From NCBI GenBank assembly GCA_036510735.1, contig DATCDK010000240.1, positions 1-64,000 of the forward strand: DNA of 64,000 nucleotides, given 5' to 3'. The translations under genes were made by a program, and so were the position numbers. The notes below the pieces were generated by a model, which did not search any database, was not told where the DNA came from, and saw only the letters and a program-made list of their open reading frames with translations. Positions 23,628 to 31,864 of the stretch are shown in pieces. Source of the DNA: PALSA-607 sp036510735 (GTDB lineage Bacteria > Actinomycetota > Actinomycetes > Acidothermales > Acidothermaceae). Within the stretch, counting starts at the first letter, position 1; every line of letters begins with the position of its first letter.

Positions 23628-25304
23628 ATGGCAGCGAGCAGGTATGACGCCGTCGTCGTGGGCGGGGGCCACCACTCGACGATCATCGCGCCCTACCTCG
23701 CACGCGCCGGCATGTCGGTCGCCGTCTTCGAAGCGTCAGGGCGCCTCGGCGGAGCTGCGCTGAGCGGGCCCGGGCCAGCGCGGGGCTACACCATGAATCA
23801 CTACTCGCATTGGACCCGCTTTTACTCCCATCCCGCCTACCGTGACTTCGACCTGCGCGCAGAAGGCTTGCAGTACGTCTTCCCCGAAGGTAACGAAGCG
23901 ATGGTGTTCGACGACGGCACTGCTTTCGTCGGGTGGTCGGCCAGTCGCGTCGTCGACGAATCCGGTTCGCAACAGCCCTGGGACGAGGGTCTTCGACGTA
24001 CCGAAGCGGCCATCAGAAGGTTCTCCGGCGTCGATGCCGACACGTACGTGCGGTTCCACGAGGCCTACGTCAAGGACTGGAAAGCGGCATTCGGACGGCA
24101 CCGTTTCACCGCACCAACTCCGTGGAGCACACCCGATCCGCTCGAGTCGCTGATGCGCGAAGGCGGCGTCATCGAGCCTGTGCACCAGTTCATGAGCGCG
24201 CGTCAGCTCGCGTACGATTTCTTCGAATCCGACGAACTCCGCACCCTCTTCATGCGAGCTGCAACGACCTCGACCGGCGCATTCCCTGACGACGTCATCG
24301 GGCTGCAAGGACTCGTGCACGTTCTCGCATTGACGCTCTCGCTCGAACCGGCGGCGATAGCCGTTGGTGGCACCGGCGCCGTGACCGACGCGCTGGTCAG
24401 TGCGGGCCGGCGTCGCGGCGTCGAGTACTACACGCACGAGCCGGTCGCTGCGATTGTTCGGGGCGGAACCCGCGCCACCGGGATTCGGTTGGCAAGCGGA
24501 AGCGTGGTGTCCGCCGACCTGGTCATCAGCGGGCTCGGGGCGCCGCAAACGATCCTCGATCTCCTGTCTGACCTGCCGCTACCGCAGCGCGTCGCGCATC
24601 GGCTCCGCAATATTCACTTCGACCGCGGTCAGTTGATCTGGATGAACGTCGCGGTTCACGAACTGCCCGACTACTCGGCTGCGAACAGTGACGCGGCAGT
24701 CGGCGAGCAGCCGCGGCTGTATTGGGGGCCTAAGGACCCCGACTGGCTTGCGACGAGGTACCAGGCCGAGATCATGACCAAGGGCTACTCGAGCCGATCG
24801 TTCGCGTTCTCTTCCGCCGACACCATTTGGGATCGATCGCGCGCCCCGGTCGGCGAACATCTCGTCGGTCTGGAGGAGTTCACGGCGCCCTTGCGACTGT
24901 TCGGTCGCGACGACTGGAAGCGAATCGAACAGGAGGCTGTCGACACGATCATCGAACAGTGGCAGCGATACGCGCCGAATATGACGCGCGAGAATATTGC
25001 GTCCATTCATGTCGCGATGCCGCGCGACATCTTCGCGACACATCCGGACATGGCGGAAGGCGGGTATAGCCAGGGCAGCACAATCGCGAGCCAGCTCGGT
25101 CGCTTCCGCCCGATCCCGGAGCTCTCGTCATACCGATCCGTGCTCGAGAACCTGTACATGTGCTCGTCGAGCATGCATTCCGGATCCGGCATCGGTCGTG
25201 GCAGCAGCCTTAACTGCTGGCGGGCCATCGCGACTGATCTCGGGCTCGATGCCGAGGCCGACCTGCGCGCCACGACTTCCGCCGACGCTATCGGTCAATC
25301 GTGA
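23628..25304 (+). CDS. FAD-dependent oxidoreductase of the phytoene-desaturase-like type
   Basis: This 558-residue flavoprotein starts at ATG 23628 (GTG 23625 is an alternative; GAGGGG lies upstream). The dinucleotide-binding motif VVVGGGHHSTIIAPYLARAG is at the N-terminus, with GRLGGAALSG following and a C-terminal FAD-binding stretch around SGSGIGRGSSLNCWRA. The overall layout is that of CrtI/PYROXD2-like NAD(P)/FAD oxidoreductases. It heads the operon and its stop overlaps the next start. Homologues act in many pathways, so the substrate is open. It may oxidise or reduce an aryl side chain before ketone carboxylation. Confidence 0.82.
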   Translation: MAASRYDAVVVGGGHHSTIIAPYLARAGMSVAVFEASGRLGGAALSGPGPARGYTMNHYSHWTRFYSHPAYRDFDLRAEGLQYVFPEGNEAMVFDDGTAFVGWSASRVVDESGSQQPWDEGLRRTEAAIRRFSGVDADTYVRFHEAYVKDWKAAFGRHRFTAPTPWSTPDPLESLMREGGVIEPVHQFMSARQLAYDFFESDELRTLFMRAATTSTGAFPDDVIGLQGLVHVLALTLSLEPAAIAVGGTGAVTDALVSAGRRRGVEYYTHEPVAAIVRGGTRATGIRLASGSVVSADLVISGLGAPQTILDLLSDLPLPQRVAHRLRNIHFDRGQLIWMNVAVHELPDYSAANSDAAVGEQPRLYWGPKDPDWLATRYQAEIMTKGYSSRSFAFSSADTIWDRSRAPVGEHLVGLEEFTAPLRLFGRDDWKRIEQEAVDTIIEQWQRYAPNMTRENIASIHVAMPRDIFATHPDMAEGGYSQGSTIASQLGRFRPIPELSSYRSVLENLYMCSSSMHSGSGIGRGSSLNCWRAIATDLGLDAEADLRATTSADAIGQS

Positions 25305-26044
25305 TGACGACCAAAGACCTCGATGGATCGCGGGTACTCGTTACTGGTGCCGCGCGCGGCATCGGCCGCGCCGTCGTGCGTCACCTCGTCGACTCCGGAG
25401 CATTGGTGTTCGCGGTCGACATCGACACTGCTGGCCTTGAACAGGCCTTCAGCCAGACCACCGTGTGTACCCGAACCTGCGACGTGTCCGACGAGGTACA
25501 GGTTGCGCAGGCCGTGGCAGGCGCCGCTGAAAAGCTCGGCGGACTCGACGGTGTCGTCAATAGTGCCGCCATCGTCGCGGTGACCCGCAAATCCGCGGAA
25601 CACGTCGGGGTCTACGAGTTCAACCAGGTCATGGCCGTGAACGTGCGTGGACCGTGGCTCATCTACCGTGCCGCACTGCCGGTCCTCGCCGCCGCCGGTG
25701 GTGGCAGCGTGGTGAACCTGGCCAGCGAAGTCGCCTACAGCGGCTCGACGAACCTCGCGCACTACGTTGCTAGCAAGGCGGCGGTCGTCGGCCTGACCCG
25801 GGCACTGGCTCGCGAGGCTGGCGCCAACAAGGTTCGAGTCAACGCGGTCGCACCAGGATTCACCGATACCGAAGGCGCCCGGGCAATCGGCGACCCAGAC
25901 AGTTACGACACGACCACGACCCCACTCGGACGCGTCGGCTATCCAGACGACGTCGTGGGGGCGGTGGCTTTTCTGCTGTCCGCGGCGAGTGCCTTCATTA
26001 CCGGTCAGGTGTTGCTCGTCAACGGCGGCCGCGTCATGGCATGA
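25304..26044 (+). CDS. short-chain dehydrogenase/reductase
   Basis: This 246-residue classical SDR starts at ATG 25304, sharing one base with the previous stop (TGATG); GTG 25301 is an in-frame alternative. The cofactor motif is TGAARGIGRAVV, the VNSAA element matches NNAG, and the catalytic Tyr/Lys are in HYVASKAAV; the Ser lies in VNLASEVAYSGS. The C-terminal SAFITGQVLLVNGGR is typical of FabG-like SDRs. In this operon it could oxidise a 1-arylethanol to the aryl methyl ketone substrate of the following enzymes. This is inferred from context only. Confidence 0.87.
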   Translation: MTTKDLDGSRVLVTGAARGIGRAVVRHLVDSGALVFAVDIDTAGLEQAFSQTTVCTRTCDVSDEVQVAQAVAGAAEKLGGLDGVVNSAAIVAVTRKSAEHVGVYEFNQVMAVNVRGPWLIYRAALPVLAAAGGGSVVNLASEVAYSGSTNLAHYVASKAAVVGLTRALAREAGANKVRVNAVAPGFTDTEGARAIGDPDSYDTTTTPLGRVGYPDDVVGAVAFLLSAASAFITGQVLLVNGGRVMA

Positions 26045-26096
26045 CGCCCAACAACTTCTAAGACCACAACGATTGCTCAGCCACGAGGAGACCGTC

Positions 26097-27941
26097 ATGA
26101 CGTTAACCGAGGACAGCACTTCAGTTCGCCGCTTCCCCGACCCGTACAGCATTCCAACGCCGGACGGCGCGCAGGGCTGGGAAGACATGTATCCGTACTA
26201 CAACCGATTCCTCGAATCGCGCCGCGACCGCGACTCCAAGCGAACCTGGTTCCGCAACGGCATGCACTTCCCCGAGCCGATGCCGCCCTTCGACATCGTG
26301 ACGTCAGATAGTGCCTTCATGAGCACCGGAGTGATGAACACCCGCGTCTTCGCGCTGCCGCCAGCGCTCGGCATCGATGTGCGCGTGCTCAACGGCTACG
26401 TCTACATGTCCGCCAATGGCGTCGAGAATCCGGAGGAGATCGGGCACCGCGCCGAGGAGTTCGCGGTGCGCGTCGGGTACTACTACCAGAACTGGCCGGA
26501 CATCTACGCGAAGTGGGAAGCGAAGGTCAGAGCCGAGATCGCGAAGCTGCAAGCTGTCGCGATTCCTGCGCTTGGGGAATTCGAGCCGGTCGAAGATGTG
26601 CTCGCCAACCGGGGAGTGACGTCGTCGAACGATTTTCTCGTCGCGTACCAGGCGATCCTCGCGTCGCTTGACGCGGCCTGGAACCTGCACAGCGAGTTGC
26701 TCAACATGGGCTACGCGGCTTACCTGAACTTCCTGATGATCCTCCGCGGTCATTTTCCGGAGATCAGCGACCAGTCGGTAGCGAAGATGGTCAGTGGCGT
26801 CGAAGTCTTGCTGTTCCGCCCGGACGACGAACTGAAGAAGCTGGCCGCGCTGGCGATAGAGCTTGATGTGACAGGACGATTCGCAGCGGGCCGGCTCGAG
26901 TCGTTGCGCGCCGACCTTGCCGAATCGGGAGCCGGCCAAAAGTGGAATGCGGCCTACGACGAATCGGCCGATCCCTGGTTCAACTTCTCCTACGGCAACG
27001 GGTTCTACCATCACCATCGGAGCTGGAGCGACGACCCGACCTTCCCGCTGACGATCATCGCTGAATACATCGGGCGGCTGCAAAAGAACGAGGACCTGAG
27101 GCGGCCGCTGGAAGCTGTGAGCACCGAGCGCGACGCCGTGGTCGACCGCTACCGGTCGCTACTTGACGCGGACGACGTGCAGGCGTTCGACGAGGCGCTT
27201 GGCCTTTCTCGGGTCGTGTTCCCCTACGTCGAGAATCACAACTTCTTCATCGAACACTGGTACATGACCAAGTTCTGGAACAAGATGCGCGAGCTCAGTG
27301 AGGTCTTCGTTCGATTCGAGTTCTTCGCCGATGTCGACGACATCTTCTTCATGCGCCGAGCCGAAGTTGGCGACGCGCTGGTCGACGTCCAGATGTCCTG
27401 GTGTGGTGGCGGCGAACCCCTCGGTCCCGACTACTGGCCGAGCATTATCGAAGAACGTCGGCGCATTCACGCGGCACTCAAGCGATGGACGCCACCACCC
27501 GCATTGGGCCCGGCACCCGCCGAGATCGTCGAGCCAATGACGATCATGCTGTGGGGCATCACGGACGACCAGGTCAAGAGCTGGCTCGACGCGCAGAGCG
27601 GTGACGGCGTGGTCCGCGTGTTGTCGGGGTTCGCGGGCAGCCCTGGCGTAGCCGAAGGCCCGGCCCGCGTGGTCATGAGTCCGGGAGATCTCGACTTCCT
27701 TGTCGACGGCGAGATCCTGGTCGCACCGATTACGAGCCCCAGCTGGACGCCGGTGTTCGCGCGCATCAAGGGCGCAGTCAGCGACATCGGCGGGATCATG
27801 TGTCACGCGTCGATCGTGTCGCGGGAGTACGGGTTGCCGGCAGTAGTCGGCACTGGCACGGCTACGGCGACGATCAAGACCGGGCAGATCATCAGGGTCG
27901 ACGGCGACAAGGGGATCGTCACGATTCTTTCGGACTCATGA
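26097..27941 (+). CDS. PEP-synthase-like phosphotransfer subunit (phenylphosphate-synthase PpsA-like / aryl-ketone kinase)
   Basis: This 614-residue protein starts at ATG 26097 with GAGGAG upstream. Its C-terminus carries the PEP-utilising mobile phosphohistidine domain: SDIGGIMCHASIVSREYGLPAVVG with the phospho-acceptor His at 570. No ATP-grasp domain is present; that is encoded by the next gene. The split matches PpsA/PpsB of anaerobic phenol degradation and the two-subunit kinases of the acetovanillone pathways (HpeHI in Rhodococcus, AcvAB in Sphingobium, from memory). I infer that it transfers phosphate from His to the phenolic OH of a 4-hydroxyaryl ketone. The aromatic, acidic N-terminal 500 residues fit substrate binding but have no motif I can name. 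Confidence 0.82.
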   Translation: MTLTEDSTSVRRFPDPYSIPTPDGAQGWEDMYPYYNRFLESRRDRDSKRTWFRNGMHFPEPMPPFDIVTSDSAFMSTGVMNTRVFALPPALGIDVRVLNGYVYMSANGVENPEEIGHRAEEFAVRVGYYYQNWPDIYAKWEAKVRAEIAKLQAVAIPALGEFEPVEDVLANRGVTSSNDFLVAYQAILASLDAAWNLHSELLNMGYAAYLNFLMILRGHFPEISDQSVAKMVSGVEVLLFRPDDELKKLAALAIELDVTGRFAAGRLESLRADLAESGAGQKWNAAYDESADPWFNFSYGNGFYHHHRSWSDDPTFPLTIIAEYIGRLQKNEDLRRPLEAVSTERDAVVDRYRSLLDADDVQAFDEALGLSRVVFPYVENHNFFIEHWYMTKFWNKMRELSEVFVRFEFFADVDDIFFMRRAEVGDALVDVQMSWCGGGEPLGPDYWPSIIEERRRIHAALKRWTPPPALGPAPAEIVEPMTIMLWGITDDQVKSWLDAQSGDGVVRVLSGFAGSPGVAEGPARVVMSPGDLDFLVDGEILVAPITSPSWTPVFARIKGAVSDIGGIMCHASIVSREYGLPAVVGTGTATATIKTGQIIRVDGDKGIVTILSDS

Positions 27942-29026
27942 CCTACATCAGGCGCTTCGGCGACCTGAGGCTCACCGATCGCCCTGACGTGGGCGGTAAG
28001 TGCGCCAGCCTCGGCGAGCTGATTCATGCCGGGATAGAGGTTCCCGACGGGTTTGCTGTCACGGCCGGCGCGTTCGAGGCCTTCAGGGATCAGGGCTCGT
28101 TGCGGGACGATCTCAAGCGCATTGTGCGCTCGGTCGACCCGAGCCGATCCAGCGATCTCGACGCTGCCCACACGGCGGCATCCGAACTCGTCGCGGCGAC
28201 GCCGATACCGCAAGAGGTCGTTGATCAGATCGTGGCTGCCTACGGCGAGTTGTGCGAGGCCGCGGGCGACGAGGCGCTCCCCGTCGCCGTCCGGTCGTCC
28301 GGCATTTCAGAAGACGGTGACGTGACGAGCTTTGCCGGCCAGCAGGAGACCTACTTGTGGGTGGTGGGCGCGCACGACGTGATCGACAACGTCCGCGCGT
28401 GCTGGGCAAGTCTCTACACACCGCAGGCCATTGCCTACCGCTCCCAACTCCCCGAGGAGGTGGCGTTCGAATCGACGTTGATCTCCGTTGGCGTGCAGGC
28501 GATGGTCGACGCGGAGGTAGCGGGCGTCGCCTTCACCGTGAGCCCGCGAACCGGCGACCGGTCGGTTATGGCGATCAACGCAAGCTGGGGCCTGGGGCAA
28601 GCCGTCGTGTCCGGCGAAGTGACGCCAGACGAATACTGGCTGTCGAAGATCGGTCTCGACGTGACCAGCAGCACGGTCGCTCGCAAGACGATGCAGTGCG
28701 TCCCGTCGACAACAGGTCGAGGTGTCATCACGATTCCGGTGCCCGACGATCAGCAGGACGTCGCGTGCCTGGCGCCTGAGTCGATCCGCGAGCTGGCGGA
28801 CATCGCGATTCGGGTCGAGCAGCACTACGGCTGCCCGCAAGACATCGAATGGGCGAGGACGCGCGCCACGAACGGCAGGCCGGCGCGGATCGTGCTGTTG
28901 CAGTCGCGGCCCGAAACGAGCTGGAAGAAGCGACAGGCTGAATCGAGAGCAAAGACGGGATCCAGTGCCGCGGCTTCGTACCTTTCCGTGATCCAGAACG
29001 CGGGAACGGGAGTGCGCAAAGCGTGA
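27938..29026 (+). CDS. PEP-synthase N-terminal-like ATP-binding subunit (PpsB-like)
   Basis: This 362-residue ATP-grasp (PPDK_N) protein would autophosphorylate the His of the preceding subunit using ATP. Start ATG 27938 overlaps the previous stop by 4 bp; the longer ORF from 27800 is a shadow. Family segments are VGGKCASLGELIHAGIEVPDGF at the N-terminus, AVRSSGISEDGDVTSFAGQQETYL with the conserved Arg/Ser, GVQAMVDAEVAGVAFTVSP, INASWGLGQAVVSGEVTPDEY and DIEWA...LLQSRPET at the end. It lacks the swivelling His and PEP-binding domains of true PEP synthase, so it works as a pair with the 26097 protein. Confidence 0.85.
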   Translation: MTYIRRFGDLRLTDRPDVGGKCASLGELIHAGIEVPDGFAVTAGAFEAFRDQGSLRDDLKRIVRSVDPSRSSDLDAAHTAASELVAATPIPQEVVDQIVAAYGELCEAAGDEALPVAVRSSGISEDGDVTSFAGQQETYLWVVGAHDVIDNVRACWASLYTPQAIAYRSQLPEEVAFESTLISVGVQAMVDAEVAGVAFTVSPRTGDRSVMAINASWGLGQAVVSGEVTPDEYWLSKIGLDVTSSTVARKTMQCVPSTTGRGVITIPVPDDQQDVACLAPESIRELADIAIRVEQHYGCPQDIEWARTRATNGRPARIVLLQSRPETSWKKRQAESRAKTGSSAAASYLSVIQNAGTGVRKA

Positions 29027-29475
29027 GCAGTGACGCGTTGCCGAGTTGGCAGGATCTGCTTGCCCTCGTCGAGCATCTCGAGACCACTGACTTCGAGGAT
29101 TTCGTCGTCGAGATGCCCGGCCTCACCATTCGTGTGTCACGCCGTGGTCTCCCAGATGCAGTAGCCGTCATTCCAGCCGCGGTCATGCCGCCCGCCGGAG
29201 CCGATGAGCAGGTTGTACAACCAGGCGGTGTCGAGATCACCGCTCCGATCGTCGGCCTGTTCTTCCGACGACCGGCGCCGGACCAACCGCCTTTCGTTGA
29301 CGTCGGGAATGACGTCACCGTCGGTGCGACGATGGCGATCATCGAGGTCATGAAGATGATGGTGCCCGTCGAGGCGACTGTCGCCGGACGGATCGTCGCC
29401 GTGCTCGCGGAAGACGGCGACATGGTCGAGTCCGGCCAGCCGTTGTTCGTCGTCGACGCTAGCGGCGTCACATGA
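29023..29475 (+). CDS. biotin carboxyl carrier protein
   Basis: This 150-residue protein has an AccB-like layout: an N-terminal helical arm, a short Ala/Pro linker and a C-terminal biotinyl domain. The biotinylation motif reads EVMKMM with the target Lys111, and ITAPIVGLFFRRPAPDQPPFVDVGNDV precedes it. Start GTG 29023 overlaps the upstream stop by 4 bp. It is coupled to the carboxyltransferase gene (ATGA overlap). It would carry carboxybiotin to that enzyme. No biotin carboxylase is encoded in the window. Confidence 0.9.
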   Translation: MSSDALPSWQDLLALVEHLETTDFEDFVVEMPGLTIRVSRRGLPDAVAVIPAAVMPPAGADEQVVQPGGVEITAPIVGLFFRRPAPDQPPFVDVGNDVTVGATMAIIEVMKMMVPVEATVAGRIVAVLAEDGDMVESGQPLFVVDASGVT

Positions 29476-30968
29476 GAACAGTCCGTCTGGTCGACACGAG
29501 TACGCGTGACGGCAACCAGAGCCTGTGGGGAGCGACCGGCCTCACGACCGGCATGGTCGAAGCTGTCGGCCCGTCCCTTGAGCGCGCCGGATTTCTCGCG
29601 ATCGACTTTACGTCGTCGACCCATTTGTCGGTCGGCGTTCGCTGGCATCACGAGGATCCGTGGGAGCGAATACGGCGGATGCGCGCCGTCGTCCCCACGA
29701 CACCTTTGTCGTTGATCACGACGGGTATGCGCTTCATGGCCTGGGACCGCTCGCCCGAGTCGGTGATGCGACTCGCGATGCGATCGCTGGCGAAGCACGG
29801 AATGCGGCGGCTGCAGGTATTGGAGCCGTCGAACGACGCCGCTGCCGCCAGCAAGGTCGCCCGGCTCGCGAAGGATGAGGGCATCGAGATCGTGGTCGCG
29901 GCCGTGACCTTCACGGAGTCGCCCGTGCATACCGACAGCCTGTATAGCGAAGCGGCGGCGAAGCTTGCGAAAGATCCGGCGATTGACGCCGTCTATCTCA
30001 AAGACCCAGGCGGACTGCTCACGCTTGAACGAGCTGCCACGCTGATTCCGGAGCTTCGTGCCGCGGTCGGTGAGACTCCGCTTGAGTTGCACAGTCACTG
30101 CACGACCGGCGTTGCCCCACAGGTCTATGTGCTTGCCGCGCAGCTCGGCATCGACGTGCTGCACACCGCGATCGGCGCACTGAGCAACGGCACCAGCCAG
30201 CCGTCCGCGACCAAGCTCGTCGAGAACCTGAGTGCGGTCGGGATAGCTGTCGACGTCGACCTCGATGCGATCGCTGAGGCAGAGCGGCTCATCGGGCGTT
30301 TCGCCGAAAAACAACATCTTGAGCCCGGTCGACCACTCGAGTACGACCTCAGCGTGCACCGTCATCAAGTTCCCGGCGGCATGATGGCGACCCTGCGTCG
30401 GCAGATGGTCGAGCTTGCGATGCCCGAGTTGTTTCCGCGAGTGCTCGAGGAAGTCGCGCTGGTACGCGCCGAACTCGGTTACCCCATCATGGTGACGCCC
30501 TACAGCCAGTTCGTTGGTAGCCAGGCGGTGCTCAACGTGATGAGCGTGCAGTCGGGCAAACCCAGATGGTCGCAACTTCCCGACGAGATCATCCGCTACG
30601 TGCTCGGGCATTTCGGACCACCGCCGGGCCCCATCGCCGACGTCGTCATGGAGCGCGTCCAGACCGCGCCACGCACCAAGGAACTCGACCTGCCGCTGCC
30701 TGACCCGACTATTGATGAACTGCGCAACCGAGTCGCGTCGAGTCTCGGACATCAGGTTGGCGACGACGAGGTCGTGCTGCGTCTGGTGCTTCCGGGTGAC
30801 CAACTTGATGCGATCACCCGCCCTGCAGTCGCGTGGCACGACAATCCTGCGTCTGCAAGCACGTTCATCGCGGGCGTGAACGCGCTGCAAAAATGGCGGT
30901 CGATCAACGTTACCCGTGGCACCGAACGCGTCGTCTTGAACCGCGCATCAGCACAGGAGGCGCCGTGA
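29472..30968 (+). CDS. biotin-dependent carboxyltransferase of the pyruvate-carboxylase/oxaloacetate-decarboxylase type
   Basis: This 498-residue DRE-TIM-barrel carboxyltransferase has the metal/substrate loop DTSTRDGNQSLWGA at residues 8-21 and the conserved lysine (carbamylated in family members) at 177 in YLKDPGGLL. The metal-binding HSH is at 207-209 (ELHSHC), and the C-terminal domain has QVPGGMMATLRRQM and VTPYSQFVGSQAVLNV. In pyruvate carboxylase this domain transfers CO2 from biotin to the methyl of pyruvate; an aryl methyl ketone is a chemically analogous acceptor. Context (kinase, phosphatase, CoA ligase) points to carboxylation of a phosphorylated 4-hydroxyacetophenone-type substrate to an aroylacetate, as in the HpeCBA/AcvCDE systems. 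Direct evidence for the substrate is absent. Confidence 0.85.
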   Translation: MRTVRLVDTSTRDGNQSLWGATGLTTGMVEAVGPSLERAGFLAIDFTSSTHLSVGVRWHHEDPWERIRRMRAVVPTTPLSLITTGMRFMAWDRSPESVMRLAMRSLAKHGMRRLQVLEPSNDAAAASKVARLAKDEGIEIVVAAVTFTESPVHTDSLYSEAAAKLAKDPAIDAVYLKDPGGLLTLERAATLIPELRAAVGETPLELHSHCTTGVAPQVYVLAAQLGIDVLHTAIGALSNGTSQPSATKLVENLSAVGIAVDVDLDAIAEAERLIGRFAEKQHLEPGRPLEYDLSVHRHQVPGGMMATLRRQMVELAMPELFPRVLEEVALVRAELGYPIMVTPYSQFVGSQAVLNVMSVQSGKPRWSQLPDEIIRYVLGHFGPPPGPIADVVMERVQTAPRTKELDLPLPDPTIDELRNRVASSLGHQVGDDEVVLRLVLPGDQLDAITRPAVAWHDNPASASTFIAGVNALQKWRSINVTRGTERVVLNRASAQEAP

Positions 30969-31864
30969 CCGTCCGACCCGCTGTCATGGACGCGGCACTT
31001 AAGACACGCCTCGCCGAGGTCGAGGGAGTCATCTTCGACGTCGACGGATGTCTCGTGCTGTCCGACAAACCTGGCGGCGACGGCGGGCTTGCCCTGCCCG
31101 GTGCGAGCGAGGCGCTCACCTGGTTGCGCGAGTCGGGCCGCCGTGTCGTCTTGTTCACGAATGCATCGTCGAAGACGCCGCACTTTCTCGCTGCGGGGTT
31201 GACGGCGATCGGTCTCGACGTTGCACCTGCCGATGTGCTGACGCCATCGGTCGTTGCTGCCGAACTTCTCCGCGCACGGTATCCGGGTCAGCCCGTCATG
31301 GCCTTCGGCGGGTCCGGGCTGCTCGACGTGCTGAAGAGCTACGACATCGAGCTGGTGCACCCGACCCTTGAAGGCAGTTCCAAGCAGCCCGCAGCGGTCA
31401 TCATCGGGTGGGACGTCGGCTTCGATCGCGATCGACTACAGATCGCGGCCGATGCGATCTGGGGAGGCGCGGACTTCTTGGTGACCAGCGACGCACGCCG
31501 ATTCGCGACGCGTACGCGGCCGACCGTTGGCCTCGGGGGGTTCATCGCGAAGGGCCTCGCCTACGTGACTGAACGCGACTACGAAGTCGTGGGTAAGCCT
31601 TCGGAGGCCGCCATGCAGGTCGCCTCAGCACGGCTCGGCGTCCAACCGTCACGCATGCTCGTCGCCGGCGACGACCTTACCCTCGAGATCCGGATGGGGC
31701 TTCAGGCCGGCGCGTTGTCGGCGCTGGTGACCACCGGCATTCACGGCGTCAACGACGTCGAGCTCGCGCAACCAGCCGACCGACCTGACCTCATCGTTGA
31801 CGGCCTACCCGAGCTCATCGAAATTTGGCGCGACGCCGACGACACCTCCCCAGCCCGCGGCTGA
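30965..31864 (+). CDS. HAD-superfamily (NagD-like) phosphatase
   Basis: This 299-residue protein starts at GTG 30965 in a GTGA overlap with the carboxyltransferase stop; the extension to 30833 is rejected. HAD motif I is IFDVDGCLV, motif II FTNASSK, motif III the lysine in VVGKPSEAAMQ, and motif IV VAGDDLTLEIRMGLQAG. The cap type is that of the IIA (NagD/4-nitrophenylphosphatase) group. Inside an operon that appears to phosphorylate and then carboxylate an aryl ketone, the obvious role is removal of the aryl phosphate. In Sphingobium an equivalent phosphatase (AcvF) acts with the kinase. The role here is inferred. Confidence 0.85.
   Translation: MTVRPAVMDAALKTRLAEVEGVIFDVDGCLVLSDKPGGDGGLALPGASEALTWLRESGRRVVLFTNASSKTPHFLAAGLTAIGLDVAPADVLTPSVVAAELLRARYPGQPVMAFGGSGLLDVLKSYDIELVHPTLEGSSKQPAAVIIGWDVGFDRDRLQIAADAIWGGADFLVTSDARRFATRTRPTVGLGGFIAKGLAYVTERDYEVVGKPSEAAMQVASARLGVQPSRMLVAGDDLTLEIRMGLQAGALSALVTTGIHGVNDVELAQPADRPDLIVDGLPELIEIWRDADDTSPARG

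Noticed and set aside
26304..27083. A 259-codon minus-strand ORF inside the PpsA-like gene
   Set aside because: It is a GC-skew shadow with no start signal or domain; the plus-strand frame ends in a clear phosphohistidine motif.
28728..30890. A 720-codon minus-strand ORF antisense to the carboxyltransferase and carrier genes
   Set aside because: The translation is Arg/His-rich without recognisable domains, while the plus strand carries clear biotinyl and carboxyltransferase motifs. It is a shadow produced by high-GC codon bias.
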